NCBI GenBank assembly: GCA_036873135.1
Contig: JAPTYO010000010.1
Span: 3,138,634 to 3,202,633 of the forward strand
Origin: Clarkia xantiana subsp. parviflora
Taxonomy: Eukaryota; Streptophyta; Magnoliopsida; Myrtales; Onagraceae
Direction of reading: 5' to 3'
Length of the DNA stretch: 64,000 nucleotides
Under the pieces are notes generated by a model. The model was not told the origin of the DNA, did no database searches, and saw nothing but the letters and a program-made list of their open reading frames with translations. This document shows positions 47,882 to 58,793 of the stretch, piece by piece. Positions within the stretch are counted from its first letter, which is position 1; each line of letters opens with the position of its first letter. The position numbers and the translations under genes were made by a program.

Positions 47882-48316
47882 AAAATAACCTATTTGGTGT
47901 CTCAGATTTGCCTCAAGTATCAATTTGGTGTTTCGGAATTAAATTGTTACTTTCGACTGTCTCGGGTTTTAACTATGTTGCTATTTAGTGTTTCCATCAA
48001 ATTTTAAGGTTAAATTTAATAGAAACTGGCCATGTGCTGGTTACATCATCGAATAACTTTGAAAATTACAAAATTAGCCCAAAATGCTTGAAATCAACGG
48101 AATCGGGTCAGTCCAAAATCAGAGGTGAGTGGCTGGAGTTAGATGTGGGTGGTCGGAATCAGACGGGTGGCTTTGAAAAAAGTATAAGGGGTAAAATTAT
48201 CTTTTCATCTAGATCTATCAAAGTTAATCATAAAATGGGACGGAAAACCAAATCGCAGCAAAATTGAAACCTGAGATACCAAATATTAATAAATCATGAG
48301 ACACTAAATAAGTTTT
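47882..48316. mobile_element. MITE-like inverted-repeat element after RDR1
   Basis: The left end AATAACCTATTTGGTGTCTC recurs inverted near 48285-48312 (GAGACACTAAATAAGTT). Inner words resemble the Mutator-type family of 57653 (GTGTCTCAG, ATTTGGTGT). The right edge runs into poly-T, and no target duplication is clear. It lies about 135 bp after the RDR1 stop and may overlap its 3' UTR. Confidence 0.5.
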
Positions 48317-48431
48317 TTTTTTTTCGTGTTTTTATTATTACATAGTAGAAAGATACAATATTATTATTTTTAAGATATATATTTGGTATAAGACATACAT
48401 ACATAAACTTGGCAACCTGCAAGAAGAGTAG

Positions 48432-48867
48432 AGGTTTTAAAATCAAACAGTTACTTAAATAACACACATTGAGAAATTAGTACCTAAATAATTTTTGTGA
48501 CATATAGCTATCTGAATTCCAAACTGTTGCATCAATCAGAACTAGGCTCCAATTGACCTAACCAGGTTGAACATAGGGCTAGATTCAGCCATGGTTGAGA
48601 TCGTCTGATCCCAATCGAAACAAGGTCTTAATTGACCTAGTCCGGATCGAGCTTAAGACTAGGTCCAACCATAGTTGGGGTTTTCTAAGTCAAGAGAACC
48701 TAACTAAGGTCGGACCTAGGCTTGGGATCGATCCGAGCTAGGTTAACTAAACTTAGTTTAGATTGATGCAACAGTTTAGACTTTTCAAATATCTAAAATC
48801 ACAAAATTTATTTTAGGTACAAATTATCCATGCGTATTATCTTAGATAAATGTTTGATTTTAAACTC
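48432..48867. mobile_element. Fold-back Mutator-like MITE abutting the methyltransferase stop
   Basis: A 436-bp element with TIRs of about 110 bp (left: TTTTAAAATCAAACAG, CAAACTGTTGCATCAATC; right: the inverted forms). AAGAGTAG flanks both sides (48424-48431 and 48868-48875), an 8-bp match that could be part of a 9-bp duplication with one change. The core repeats AATTGACCTA, GGTCGGACCTAGG and CTAGGTCCAACC words, similar to the core of 38774-39600 although the TIRs differ. Confidence 0.8.
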
Positions 48868-48881
48868 AAGAGTAGGGTAAT

Positions 48882-50837
48882 TTATTTGCGCTTGAGAATG
48901 AGTACCAGTTGAGCACCCTCACTTAGGCCCGACTTCATCATTTCTTCAAATTGGTTTGTTTTCTGGAGATAACGGTCGAAAAGTTGGTCGACGATATGGG
49001 TTCCGAAGTGGGTGTTGATCAACGACTCCATCCCAGATCTAATATTCAGTGTCAATGCCTCTCCACTAGGCAGCTGCTGCTCTGACCTCGAACCAACTAA
49101 CTCTACTCTCTCAACGCTAAACAACCCATTTTCTTCAACTATCTTCCTTATCTCCCCAGGAGATGCTACGTATATAGGCACATTGAACGAATCTACATCC
49201 GCTTCACTTACTTTCCCCTGCAACAAAATTATTAAATAAATAAATTAGTGGGTTCGTTGTTTGAATTTCACAAAAACAGAGTTTGGGTTTCTGTTATTTC
49301 TGTTGGTATGATGTAGAGATATGTTTTCATAGGTGAAGGTGCCAATTCAGTCGATAATATGAAGAACACGCTTAAACTAGACTGATGTACCTAACGTTTC
49401 TTAGAAATTTGGTTAAAGTTAGCTAGTTGCATTTTCTGATAAAGTTAAGTGTGTTAAAAAATAGGGTTAATAACAAATCGCTACCTGAATTTAAAAAAAA
49501 AATGGTTACTTGAACTTCTAATTTTTGAGAAAAATGCTCGTGTTACAATTTTTATCAAACTGGATGTAAAATGAGTATGTTTAGGCTAAATATTGTCTTT
49601 TGATGTGTACTAAAAAGGATTTAGTAATAAACTGAAATAATTGCACCAAAATAAATTCAATCGGGCACTCACTTTGACAACCACTAAATTTTAACGGTGT
49701 CATTTAGCTAAACGTCCAATTAAATGTATTTTGTTTCAGTCTTTTTAATTTCTTGGAGTGTCTCATCTTTAAGTACATATCAAAACACCCAACATAGCGG
49801 TAACATATTTCATTTATCATTCGATAGAAATTGTAACACGTAGCAATTTACTTAGAAATTAGAAGTTTAAGTAACTAATTTTTAAAAAATTTGGATAGTG
49901 ATTTGTAATTATTTGGTTATTAACTTAAAAATATAAAGTTAATCAGTTTGTCAAGCAAGCAAAGCCAAGCAGTAACCTACTTCTTTGATCATATCGTTGA
50001 GGCTGAAGCCCAGAAATTCGAACATGAAGCGCCATGGTACCCTAGAAGGAGGTACCCCGTCTTGAGTTCCGAGCATCAGCAGCACCATCATCCCTCCTCT
50101 CACCATCTCTTTACTCCTGGCCCTCAGAAACACTTCCATGTCCTTCCCAAACTGACAAGCGTAAGCCTCCGCGACTTGATCGGAAGCCCCCAAATAGTGA
50201 ACTCTGCCCTTGTTCCATGCTGCCGATCCCCGATCCAGCAACGCTTCGGGAACCCTAGACAGCCACTGCACCGAATACGACGAGTGGACGACGTGGATCG
50301 ACGATTCAGGGAATAAGCGCGTGTAGAAGGAGCCAGGAACAGCAGCTACGTGGTAGTGTCTCTCACCTGATGGTGGGAGCGACGCGAACAGAGTATTGAA
50401 ATCGTTGGATTCGAAATCGTTGAACAACACTTGGAATTCGAAATCGCTGCCGTAGTTGGATCGGATTGCTTTGATGATGTTGTTGACGGCGTTGAAGGTG
50501 TTGGGGCCGACCGAGCATCCCAGATCTGCGATGTTGAAACAGGTCGTCGGGGTCGGGGATAAGTCCTCCAGCTTAAATTTTCCGGCGATTTCGTCGTAGA
50601 TGATTCCCTTGGATACATCCATGGCGGCGCCCTGCCATTTTTATATTTAGATAGATTAGATGAGACGGAGCTTGAAGAATGAATCATGATACTTGAAGTT
50701 AGGTCTCTATATAACCCACTTCTATAACTAATTAACCAACGCACCTGGAGATGTGAATTCTTGTAGTAACTGAACTGACCATCTCCGCCGTTCATCGGAT
50801 ACGATTCCGGCGGCACAGATCGTGTGGCATTCTTCAT
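48882..50837 (-). CDS. SABATH family carboxyl methyltransferase
   Basis: Three exons on the minus strand: 50837-50745, 50631-49981 and 49217-48882. All junctions are phase 0 (NSHLQ|GAAMDVSK and NDMIKE|GKVSEADVD), giving 359 residues. The enzyme would transfer methyl from S-adenosylmethionine to the carboxyl of a small acid. Visible features are YYKNSHLQ near the N-terminus, the SAM-binding IADLGCSVGPNT, EFQVLFNDFESNDFNTLF, PGSFYTRLFP, the aromatic HSSYSVQWLSRVP loop, the internal GGMMVLLMLG strand and a C-terminal LVLILKRK. Sequence is nearest the farnesoic-acid-methyltransferase/At5g38100-like branch rather than the salicylate or jasmonate enzymes. The substrate is not assignable. Intron 2 holds a MITE; the stop lies 6 bp beyond a transposon target site. 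Confidence 0.9.
49464..49925. mobile_element. MITE of the GGGTTAATAAC family in intron 2 of the methyltransferase gene
   Basis: It starts GGGTTAATAACAAATCGCTACC and ends GTAATTATTTGGTTATTAAC. Inner words match the family (ATCAAACTGGATGTAAAATGA, AGTGATTTGTAATTA). The flanks TTAAAAAATA and TTAAAAATA are nearly the same, consistent with a 9-bp duplication that has drifted. Confidence 0.72.
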
Positions 50838-50891
50838 TTTCTAGTGCTGTGTCTGTGTGTACTGGTTCCCAAACACCCAAGCAAGCTACCT

Positions 50892-50902
50892 TCTTTATAA
50901 AG
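50892..50902 (-). promoter_or_regulatory. TATA box of the methyltransferase gene
   Basis: On the minus strand GGCTTTATAAAG stands about 55-60 bp before the ATG at 50837, leaving room for a short 5' UTR. Confidence 0.5.
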
Positions 50903-51632
50903 CCGAAGAGAAGCCAAAGCCACCTGCCTATTTTTACACTTGTTATTATAAATTAATTTTAGAATGTTTGCACTGAATTCCTAATATTTTAGTTAAGGAT
51001 GGAGAACTGAACTACTACATGGATTAAATTTTTCAACCTCATCTATGATTAAAAATTTAAATCAATGTTTATGGATTAAGTATTGTAAACATTGATAAAA
51101 ACTGAAGTAATTTTTTTTACCATAGTTAAATTGGGGTTCATTTTAGTATATTTATAGGAAATTTAATTATTTAGTCCATATCTGGCCAAAAAAAATAATT
51201 TATTTAGTCCATATTAATTAAATAATAAAATGTATTTATTACGTATCTTTGGTAGGAGATATTTATTTTGCCATATGATTTTTTTTTAAGATATGCTAAC
51301 AAATTAATTAAAATCAAAATAACTTTATATTATATTTTTCAGTAGGTGTTTGTTTATTAAATGTGCCAATAGTTTTTTACTTCTAAAAACATAGATGACA
51401 AACCGATCACAATTCGATAATTGTCCATTTGACATTTATGGTTCACTTTTTTCACCCGATTCAATATTTTAAAAAAAATATATATAAAAAAATTACATAA
51501 TGAAAAACATGTTTGATTGTGACTGAATAAACAAATCTTATGTATGTATTATTTTAATTATTATGAACTAAACAATAAGATTTTCATAAAAATGTACCAA
51601 GAATAACTCTAATCTGTTAACCAACAAAATTG

Positions 51633-51633
<1 letters not shown>

Positions 51634-51700
<67 letters not shown>
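51634..51700. repeat. (AT)n microsatellite
   Basis: About 67 bp of uninterrupted AT repeats, the longest microsatellite in the window. Confidence 0.95.
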
Positions 51701-51702
<2 letters not shown>

Positions 51703-52503
51703 TAGATATTTTTCTCGATGCGTACTCGGTAAATAAAATAAAAATAAAAAATTTCAAAAATATGATAGTATGAAAATTTATCAAGCAACTATAATAGTGT
51801 AGGTTGATGAATAAATTAGAAAATATGATAAGAGATACTAATAATCAATAAAACTAAACAATATAATATAATTTTTTGATAATTTTACGTAGGGCGTTTA
51901 ATAACAGGTAGTTTGAGGAAAAGTTAACTTGAATTTAATGTTGAACATTAAATACTGAATACACTTTCAACACATTTCGTCGTTGAATGACGAATTATTC
52001 GTAATATTTACAAAATAACATTTTAGTGTAATTGATATCGTAAAGTCGATTCACATACTAAAACTAAGACTAGTTACATATCAATCGAAAGAGCATATCA
52101 TAGTTGTATAATAAGATTCACTAAAACGAAACTTGGTTCTAGAAAGATCCTAAGTGTACCGTAACATCAATTTACCTTATATATAAAGGGTTGTCATTGT
52201 CAAGTTAGTCAGATTTTAAGAAAAATTACACACTGGTGAGCTCCTTAAAGGATTCTCATGTTTCACATTTAACATTTTCATGAACTCCATAATCGATTCA
52301 CCAATATTCACATGAAAAACTCATTCGCTAATTATATTACTGAAAAAAAATGACTATTTAAATACGATATTCGAGATTAAATATAATAATAAATTAAGGT
52401 GAATAAATATATTTATAGATATTGAATTATATAATATTATAATAACGTATTTTTACAATGCATTTTAAGATTCAAATTTATTAATAATGCATCGTAATAT
52501 GAT

Positions 52504-53374
52504 TAGGGTTGACGATGATGAGGGTATGCTGAGGGTACCCATAATACTATAACCATACCATATTTTTATTACTCATACCATACTATCCTAGTCTTAGTTT
52601 TACAATATTAGGTTTTTAATATTTGAATAGAATGAATAGACTAGATATTTAGGATGAAAAATCAATGGTCAAGATTGAATGTACCGAATGACTGGTAAGA
52701 ACTGTGAATAAGAATTATAAGATTGGATTAATACTTATAGTATAATAATGTATATATATAAATATTAGTAATATATATTAACATTATATATATAACAGTG
52801 ATGGTTATAACCGCGGTTACATACTTAATATCATAACCATTATGGGTAGGGTTGTCAACGGGGCGGGTCGAGATGGCCGATCCGTACCCGCCCCACACAG
52901 TTCGCGGGGCGGGGCGGGTCGACCCGCGGGTCACCAATTAGTTGTACATAATATATTATTAGCAATTTAAACCCTAAATTCTATATTTACCATATACAAA
53001 TTCAATTTAAAATTTAAATCACAAATAAAAAATTTAACTTCAAATCCAAATACAAGTCACAAATCCTAATTATTTTAACTATGTATTATATTACCTATAT
53101 AGTTATATATAAATACGTGTAATATATATATAAATTATCCAAATACGGGGCGGGGCGGGGCGACCCCAAAACCGTACCCGCCCCACGGGTCACGGATCGC
53201 GGGTCAATGGGTCAAAATCGGGGCGGGGCCCCGCGGGTCACGGATTACCCGTGACCCGTTGCCACCCCTAATTATGGGTACAAATCTCATCACCATATGG
53301 TGTAGTTCACAATTGCGGTAAATGGTACGAAAAATCATATTTATTTAATTTCCACCGCACTATTGCCGACTCTA
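52504..53374. mobile_element. hAT-type MITE, outer element of a nested pair
   Basis: The ends TAGGGTTGACGAT and, inverted, TAGAGTCGGCAAT are flanked by a perfect 8-bp duplication AATATGAT (52496-52503 and 53375-53382). The element is split by a second hAT MITE at 52847-53270; without that insertion it is about 439 bp. The sequence repeats CATACCAT, GGTTATAACC and CCATTATGGGTA-type words. There is no transposase. Confidence 0.85.
52847..53270. mobile_element. hAT-type MITE with GC-rich ends, inner element
   Basis: A 424-bp element starting TAGGGTTGTCAACGGGG and ending CCCGTTGCCACCCCTA, with the 8-bp duplication ATTATGGG on both sides (52839-52846 and 53271-53278). Both arms, about 80 and 130 bp, repeat CGGGGCGGG, GACCCGCGGGTCA and GTACCCGCCCC; the middle is AT-rich. 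It inserted into the outer hAT MITE. Confidence 0.92.
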
Positions 53375-54690
53375 AATATGATAATACCCATTTAAAAGTT
53401 CTAAATTTATTTTAAATCTTAAAATTGTTAATTTGACCACATATCATCCATATCTAATTTATTTAGTTACAATTATATTTCTTTAAATTAAATTAGATTA
53501 TATCTTGCTAAAACCTTTCTAGTTTCTGTATTATTATTTGTTCATTGACTGGTTGATGCTATTCAAAACAATTATAATATATATATATATATATATAGTA
53601 GAATTTAACACGTGGGCAAGACTTTCCTCTATCATCATAAAATAAGATTAAGTCAAGTCATGTGGATTATTATATTCCGTCATCTTCCAATTTGGTGATA
53701 AGAATAGGATTCACCAATTTCATCTTTTGCTTAATTAATTAATATAAATTAACTTTATTAAAACGTTGCAATTTAATCTTACAATATATATGGCATGACT
53801 TATGAATTTTGTTTGAAACAAGACTTCAATCAATGGTCTGGAACACGGCACGTACGTACATTGGCGTAGAAATTTGATAATGGGATAATTTTAAGAAGAA
53901 GAGTGTAAACTATGAAAAATACTTAAAATCGTAGTATACTAATGTATTATATATTTAGACAATAAAAAATAATTAAATACAACTATCTTTAATATTATGA
54001 AAGTCACCAAACAAATCAGTTAGAAATTAGTAACTCATACAATTTTATAGTTTATAATAGATGTAATTCATAACAGAAAATTATCTATCCACTTTTACCT
54101 TTTTTTTTCCATTGGAAAAGTTAAAATTGCCAAAAAAAAAAAAAGTACATACACTTAATCAAATGTAATGTGCTCAAGTTTCTGAACAAGTTTCTCTAAA
54201 AGTTTTCATAACTCATTTATTAAGGAGACCACTCATCTCTTTTTATTTCATAAATGAAATTTTCAAATTAAAACTCCATAGTTGATATATATCACTAAAC
54301 TTATCATAATAAAATTCAGAAAGTTTGATCAATCTGTTAAACTTATTAAATTCATTAGATTTTTCTTCTTAGCGACTTGGACTATTTTCCTTTTCACTTA
54401 TGATAATTGGGGTCTTGCTTACTTTCTCTTTATTATGCTTCTTATATTAATCTTAGTAATGAATACGTTAATTCAGGTTATTAGTGCCTCTTTCTTCCCA
54501 CAAAACACCCTTTAACAGTTTATTTATGGTCATTGGGCATCCAAAAAAATAGTTAACTGTATTATAGATGGCAACTTATTTTACTTGTTGCACCACATTA
54601 CATATCTATGTATACGTTTTTACAGACTACAAGGGGAAATTAATGAATGTACTCATGTACATACGTAGTGTTTAAAACAACTAAACAAAA

Positions 54691-57600
54691 TTATTTGGTA
54701 GGTTGGGTTCGGAAGCCAAAGCCGTAAGGAAAGAGTGGATCATAGTGAGAATCACCAACATTCATGGGGAGTTGGTCAACTTTCTTAAACCATGTCCGAG
54801 CAAGTTTTCCAGTAAAAGCATAGTCTCCAAAAAGCACATCAGCCACACCTTGGCCTTCACTTCCAGGCAACCAAGCCGCCACTAATGCATCCATATGAGG
54901 AACATATTCTTCAATCACCAAAGGACGCCCTGAAACAATTACGACTACACACTTGATCTCTTTGCAAACATCCTTAATTATTGAGGGACCGGGTTTAGGC
55001 AATGTTAGGTTTGTGTTGTCCCCTGCGGTTTCAGCATATGGAGGCTCTCCAACAACCACGACAGCGTATGAGAAGTCCTTGGGCTTGATTGAGCTGGGTT
55101 TAGGATTCTCCTCGAAAACAACCTTTGTGGTGGGATCTACTGCTTTTTCGATTGCCTTGAGAATAGTGGTTCCTGTGGTAAGGTTGTTGGTGGGGAATCC
55201 TTGCCATTCAATTGTCCAACCACCGCATTGGTAGCCCAAGTTATCAGCATGGGTTCCGGCCACAAGGATTTTAGCAGCTTTCTTTGGTAGGGGCAACAAT
55301 GGTGGATTTCCTTCCTTGCCATTCTTCAACAACACTAGTGATTTCATTACAGCTTCTCTAGCCAATTCTCTATGCTCCTGCACCAAAACCAAAACCATCA
55401 CAATAACCTAATCACAGTTTCAGGTTTGCATCATGACTTTTAGTTGTTTTAGGTTTAAATTGTTGTTTTTAGATGTCCCAAGTTTGCACCATGTTGCATT
55501 TAGAAGTCTTAGGTTCCGTTGCTTTCTTTGGTTTTCTGTCCGTTTTTTGACGGATTTGAGTAAGAATTTTATTCAATTCATGTATACTTATGTCAATTAA
55601 GTTAAAATAAACATCAATTTTGTATAAACTCTTCAATCTCAATGTATATACACAGTAATTGACGTAAGTTAAATGGAAGCAGAAATACCATTTTGTTCTT
55701 TTTTCTTCTTTATAAATGCTTTTGATGTTGAACTATATGGAGCCATGGTCCATAATCCCTTAAATTTAACAGAAAAAACAGACGGATAACCAAATGGTAA
55801 CGAAAACAAAATATGAGACACCTATTAACAACAATTTAAACTTGAAATAGCTAAAAACACAAACTTGGAACCGTGATTAATTAGGTTCTTAACTTTAGGT
55901 AGTTGATGTTTGTGGACTGGAATAATATCTACCCAAGTAATTAATGTTACTTACCTTGCATCCGAGCTTGTTAGCTAAACTTTTGTCACCAAGAGGGTTC
56001 TCAAAGAGGCCCATGGTGAACTTAACTCGCAAGATCCTGCGCACTGCATCGTCGATTCTTTCCATGGGGATCACTTTTTTATCAACCAAACCTTTTAAAA
56101 TGTTAATAAATTCAGTGTAATTGTAAGGAACCATGACCATGTCGACACCAGCTAAAATAGAAGCTTGAACAGAGTAAGTGTAATTGGAATGAGGAGGGTA
56201 TGTAATTCTATCAAGAGCTTGCCAATCTGAGATGATGAAGCCTTGGAAACCAAGGCGTTTCTTGAGGACGTCGGTGAGCAAGTGGTGGTTGGCATGCATC
56301 TTAACACCGTTGATACTTGAGTAAGAAGCCATAACAGTGGCCACACTCTTGTAGATAGAATCCGGGTAAGCTGGCATGTGAATCTCGTACAACTGCTTTT
56401 CAGTGACGATCGTGTTGTTCTCGTTTATTCCTTTCACTGTCCCTCCATCTCCCACGTAATGTTTAGCGCACGCTGCTACCTTAGTCCTATATATATACAT
56501 ATGTACGTATTCGTTGCTTATTCATCATTAATTAATAAATTAATTTGATTGATTGATAATTATTGTACCTGTCAGCAACATAAGGCTTATTTTGAAATTG
56601 CTTAGGGGCATCTCCTTGCAATCCAGGTATGATTTCAGTCATCATTTTTACGATATTTGGGTCTTCACTGTAGCTCTCGTAGCATCGTCCCCATCTAGGA
56701 TCTCTGCACACCTGTAATATTTTATATATCACCGGCAAATGCGTGCTACTTTATTTATTGTTTTGGTAGAAGAAGAAGAAGTGAAAGTAGAAATTAATAT
56801 ATATATATGCATATATATTACCGCGATGCATGGGGCAAAAGCATATGGAATGCCGGTGGCACGTACTTCCAATGCAGTAGCAGCACCAATTCGCTTCAAA
56901 AGATCGGGATCCCTATATATATTTATATATTCAATCATGCACATCAGTTGGAATCCACATTCCACATTGGGCCGAGACGGGCTTGCAGAGAGCAGCCATA
57001 TATCAATTGGTGATAGGATGAGGTGGTTCACTTGCTTATATACTAAGCGATTATATGTATACCAACCGGTGTGGTACTCCAGACTCACGGTGGTCCAGGC
57101 CCGTCCCGGGCTCTGATACCATGTTAGAATCCACATTGGGCCGAGTAAAGCCCAACAGGCTAGCAGAGAGCTGCCATATATGCAAGTGGGTTTCCATCCT
57201 AAAACCAATTGGTGATAGTAGGAGGTGGCCCACTTGCTTATATACTACTCGATTATACATATACCAACTGGTGTGGTACTCCAGACTCACGGTGGAGTGT
57301 CTATTTCAACAACATCCATAAAATCTAATACAAATTAAAAGAAAAGAATAATATTGTATTGTATTGTAGGTACCTTGTGACTCCAAGGCCAACGTTATGG
57401 GGAAAGATGGTAGCGTTGTAAACATTATTATGGCCATGGACAGCGTCAATGCCGTAAATCATAGGAATGGCGAGACGTGTAGCAAGAGCTCCTTTTTGGA
57501 TCTTGTCCACCATCTCAACCCATGCAGATGCGCTTGCTCGTGGCGCCGGTACACTTCCTCCACCACTTAATACACTCCCTACCAATTTAATTTCATTCCA

Positions 57601-58447
57601 TATCATTCATTATATTAAATTAATCATCACTAAATTAATTACATTAATATATGGGTTAATAATCTATAAACAATTTAAGGTTTGTCCGATGTTGAAATTT
57701 GGTGTTTGAATTTTGAAAAATGGAGAGTCTCAGGTTTCATTTTGTTGAAATTTGGTGTCTCGGTGTGAATACTTTAGAGAATACAATCACGACGAAACTG
57801 ACCGTCGAATTCGAGCTCTCATGCACGCTCTTTTCTCGTTACATGCCGGGACCGTCACCTAAGAAGCTGGCCACATCCGCACAAGTAAATTCTGCTCCGT
57901 TGTCGTTGTAAATCGCTCGACGCCACTTTTCTGGAAAACTTTTCTTTTGGATATCCAAGTTTTGGGGAAATTTTGTTCATTTTGTGAAAAGTAAAGAGTG
58001 ATGGATTATCAGTGAGTAAGTGGGTTGATGAAAAACTGAAATTGATGGAAGGGACAGAAAAGACGCACGGAGTCACCAAATTTTAACAAAAATAAAACTT
58101 AAAAACTGTCAATTTTAATAACATTTTAAACTTCAGACACCAAATATCTATATTGGACAAACATTGAACTATTTATAGGTTCTTAACCCTTAATATAAAT
58201 ATATATTTATGTACGTACCGATGAAATAGTTCTTCATAGTGTCGTGAGTTGCGTTGAGTCTCTCAATTTGGGTCATCTGACCAATTTTTTCATCCAATGT
58301 CATTTTCTTGAGCAAGTCCTCCACCCGATCCTCAATCGGAATCTTTGGGTCTTTGTATTTCATATCATCCCCATTCACTAATGTTGTCCCCCAACAACAC
58401 AAGAGGACAACTCCTATCAACAAACCCCAACACATAAACCTCTCCAT
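54691..58447 (-). CDS. GH3 beta-glucan exohydrolase / beta-glucosidase, secreted
   Basis: Six exons on the minus strand: 58447-58219, 57578-57374, 56912-56822, 56711-56569, 56486-55955 and 55377-54691. All are in phase and give 628 residues, like barley ExoI. The enzyme removes glucose from cell-wall beta-glucans. A signal peptide (about 1-26, [16 protein letters not shown]) directs it to the apothecium-free apoplast, i.e. the cell wall. Landmarks: [75 protein letters not shown] with the nucleophile Asp at about 310, LVLLKNG, and [11 protein letters not shown]. By ExoI numbering the acid/base is the Glu at about 516. Everything needed for activity is present. The ATG at 58447 is preferred over 58495 because it starts the signal peptide. 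Introns 1, 2 and 5 each contain a transposon. Confidence 0.94.
55405..55887. mobile_element. MITE in intron 5 of the GH3 gene
   Basis: The ends AACCTAATCAC and, inverted, AACCTAATTAATCAC extend into TIRs of about 50 bp (GTTTCAGGTTTG against GGTTCCAAGTTTG; TTTTAGGTTTAAATTGTTG against its diverged inverse). No clean target duplication was found. It has no coding content. Confidence 0.6.
56946..57311 (-). mobile_element. TRIM-like retroelement in intron 2 of the GH3 gene
   Basis: A 366-bp element on the minus strand, flanked by a perfect 5-bp duplication ACATC (56941-56945 and 57312-57316). The 5' LTR (57311-57122) is 190 bp, begins TGTTGAAATAG and ends TTCTAACA. It is followed at once by the primer binding site TGGTATCAGAGCCC (57121-57108), complementary to initiator Met tRNA. 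A second, shorter LTR copy (about 57095-56946) follows after only some 15-25 bp, with CACCGTGAGTCTGGAGTACC, TATATAAGCAAGTG, CACCAATTG and CGGCCCAATGTGG in common. There is no gag-pol, and almost no internal region. Confidence 0.88.
57653..58189. mobile_element. Mutator-type MITE in intron 1 of the GH3 gene
   Basis: A 537-bp element with TIRs of about 35 bp (GGGTTAATAATCTATAAA at the left, TTTATAGGTTCTTAACCC at the right). The 9-bp flanks TTAATATAT (57644-57652) and TTAATATAA (58190-58198) differ at one base. Same family as 4694-5627 and 22011-22352: shared inner words ACTTTAGAGAAT, GGACCGTCACCTAAGAAG and GTGGCCACATCCGCAC-like sequence. It is non-coding. Confidence 0.85.
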
Positions 58448-58793
58448 TATTATTTTTAATATTCTACCACGCACCTCTATTTTCTGAACAAGCATTCAAC
58501 ACCAATTATCAAAGTGCCAACAACGATTTTTTTTTTAATTATTTTTTTCTTAAAAAAAAAGACAAGATAATGTACACAAGTGAGTTCGAACAATGGACTA
58601 TAAAGGGATCTCATTTAAAGGTGTGGCTCTCCTAGAAATAGCAAGCATTTACCTATTTATGGCGTGAGTAGAGAGTTTTTAGTAGTCATAAAAAATGGAT
58701 GGCACCGGAAGAAGAATACGTAATTTTCTTTTTCTGGCCAACGAATACGTCATTTTCAATATCGCATTTTCAATAGACAAACATGTAACATCA
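58448..58793 (-). promoter_or_regulatory. Promoter region of the GH3 gene
   Basis: The region upstream of the ATG on the minus strand. CCATAAATAGG at 58652-58662 is a possible TATA box about 200 bp before the ATG. No other site is recognisable. Confidence 0.3.

Larger units (their letters stand above)
50903..54690. other. AT-rich intergenic region between the methyltransferase and GH3 genes
   Basis: About 3.8 kb without a gene. It contains a long (AT)n run and a nested pair of hAT MITEs (annotated separately), plus another short TA run at about 53577-53597. The frame at 54282-54515 is hydrophobic but has no recognisable family and is probably chance. Confidence 0.5.
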
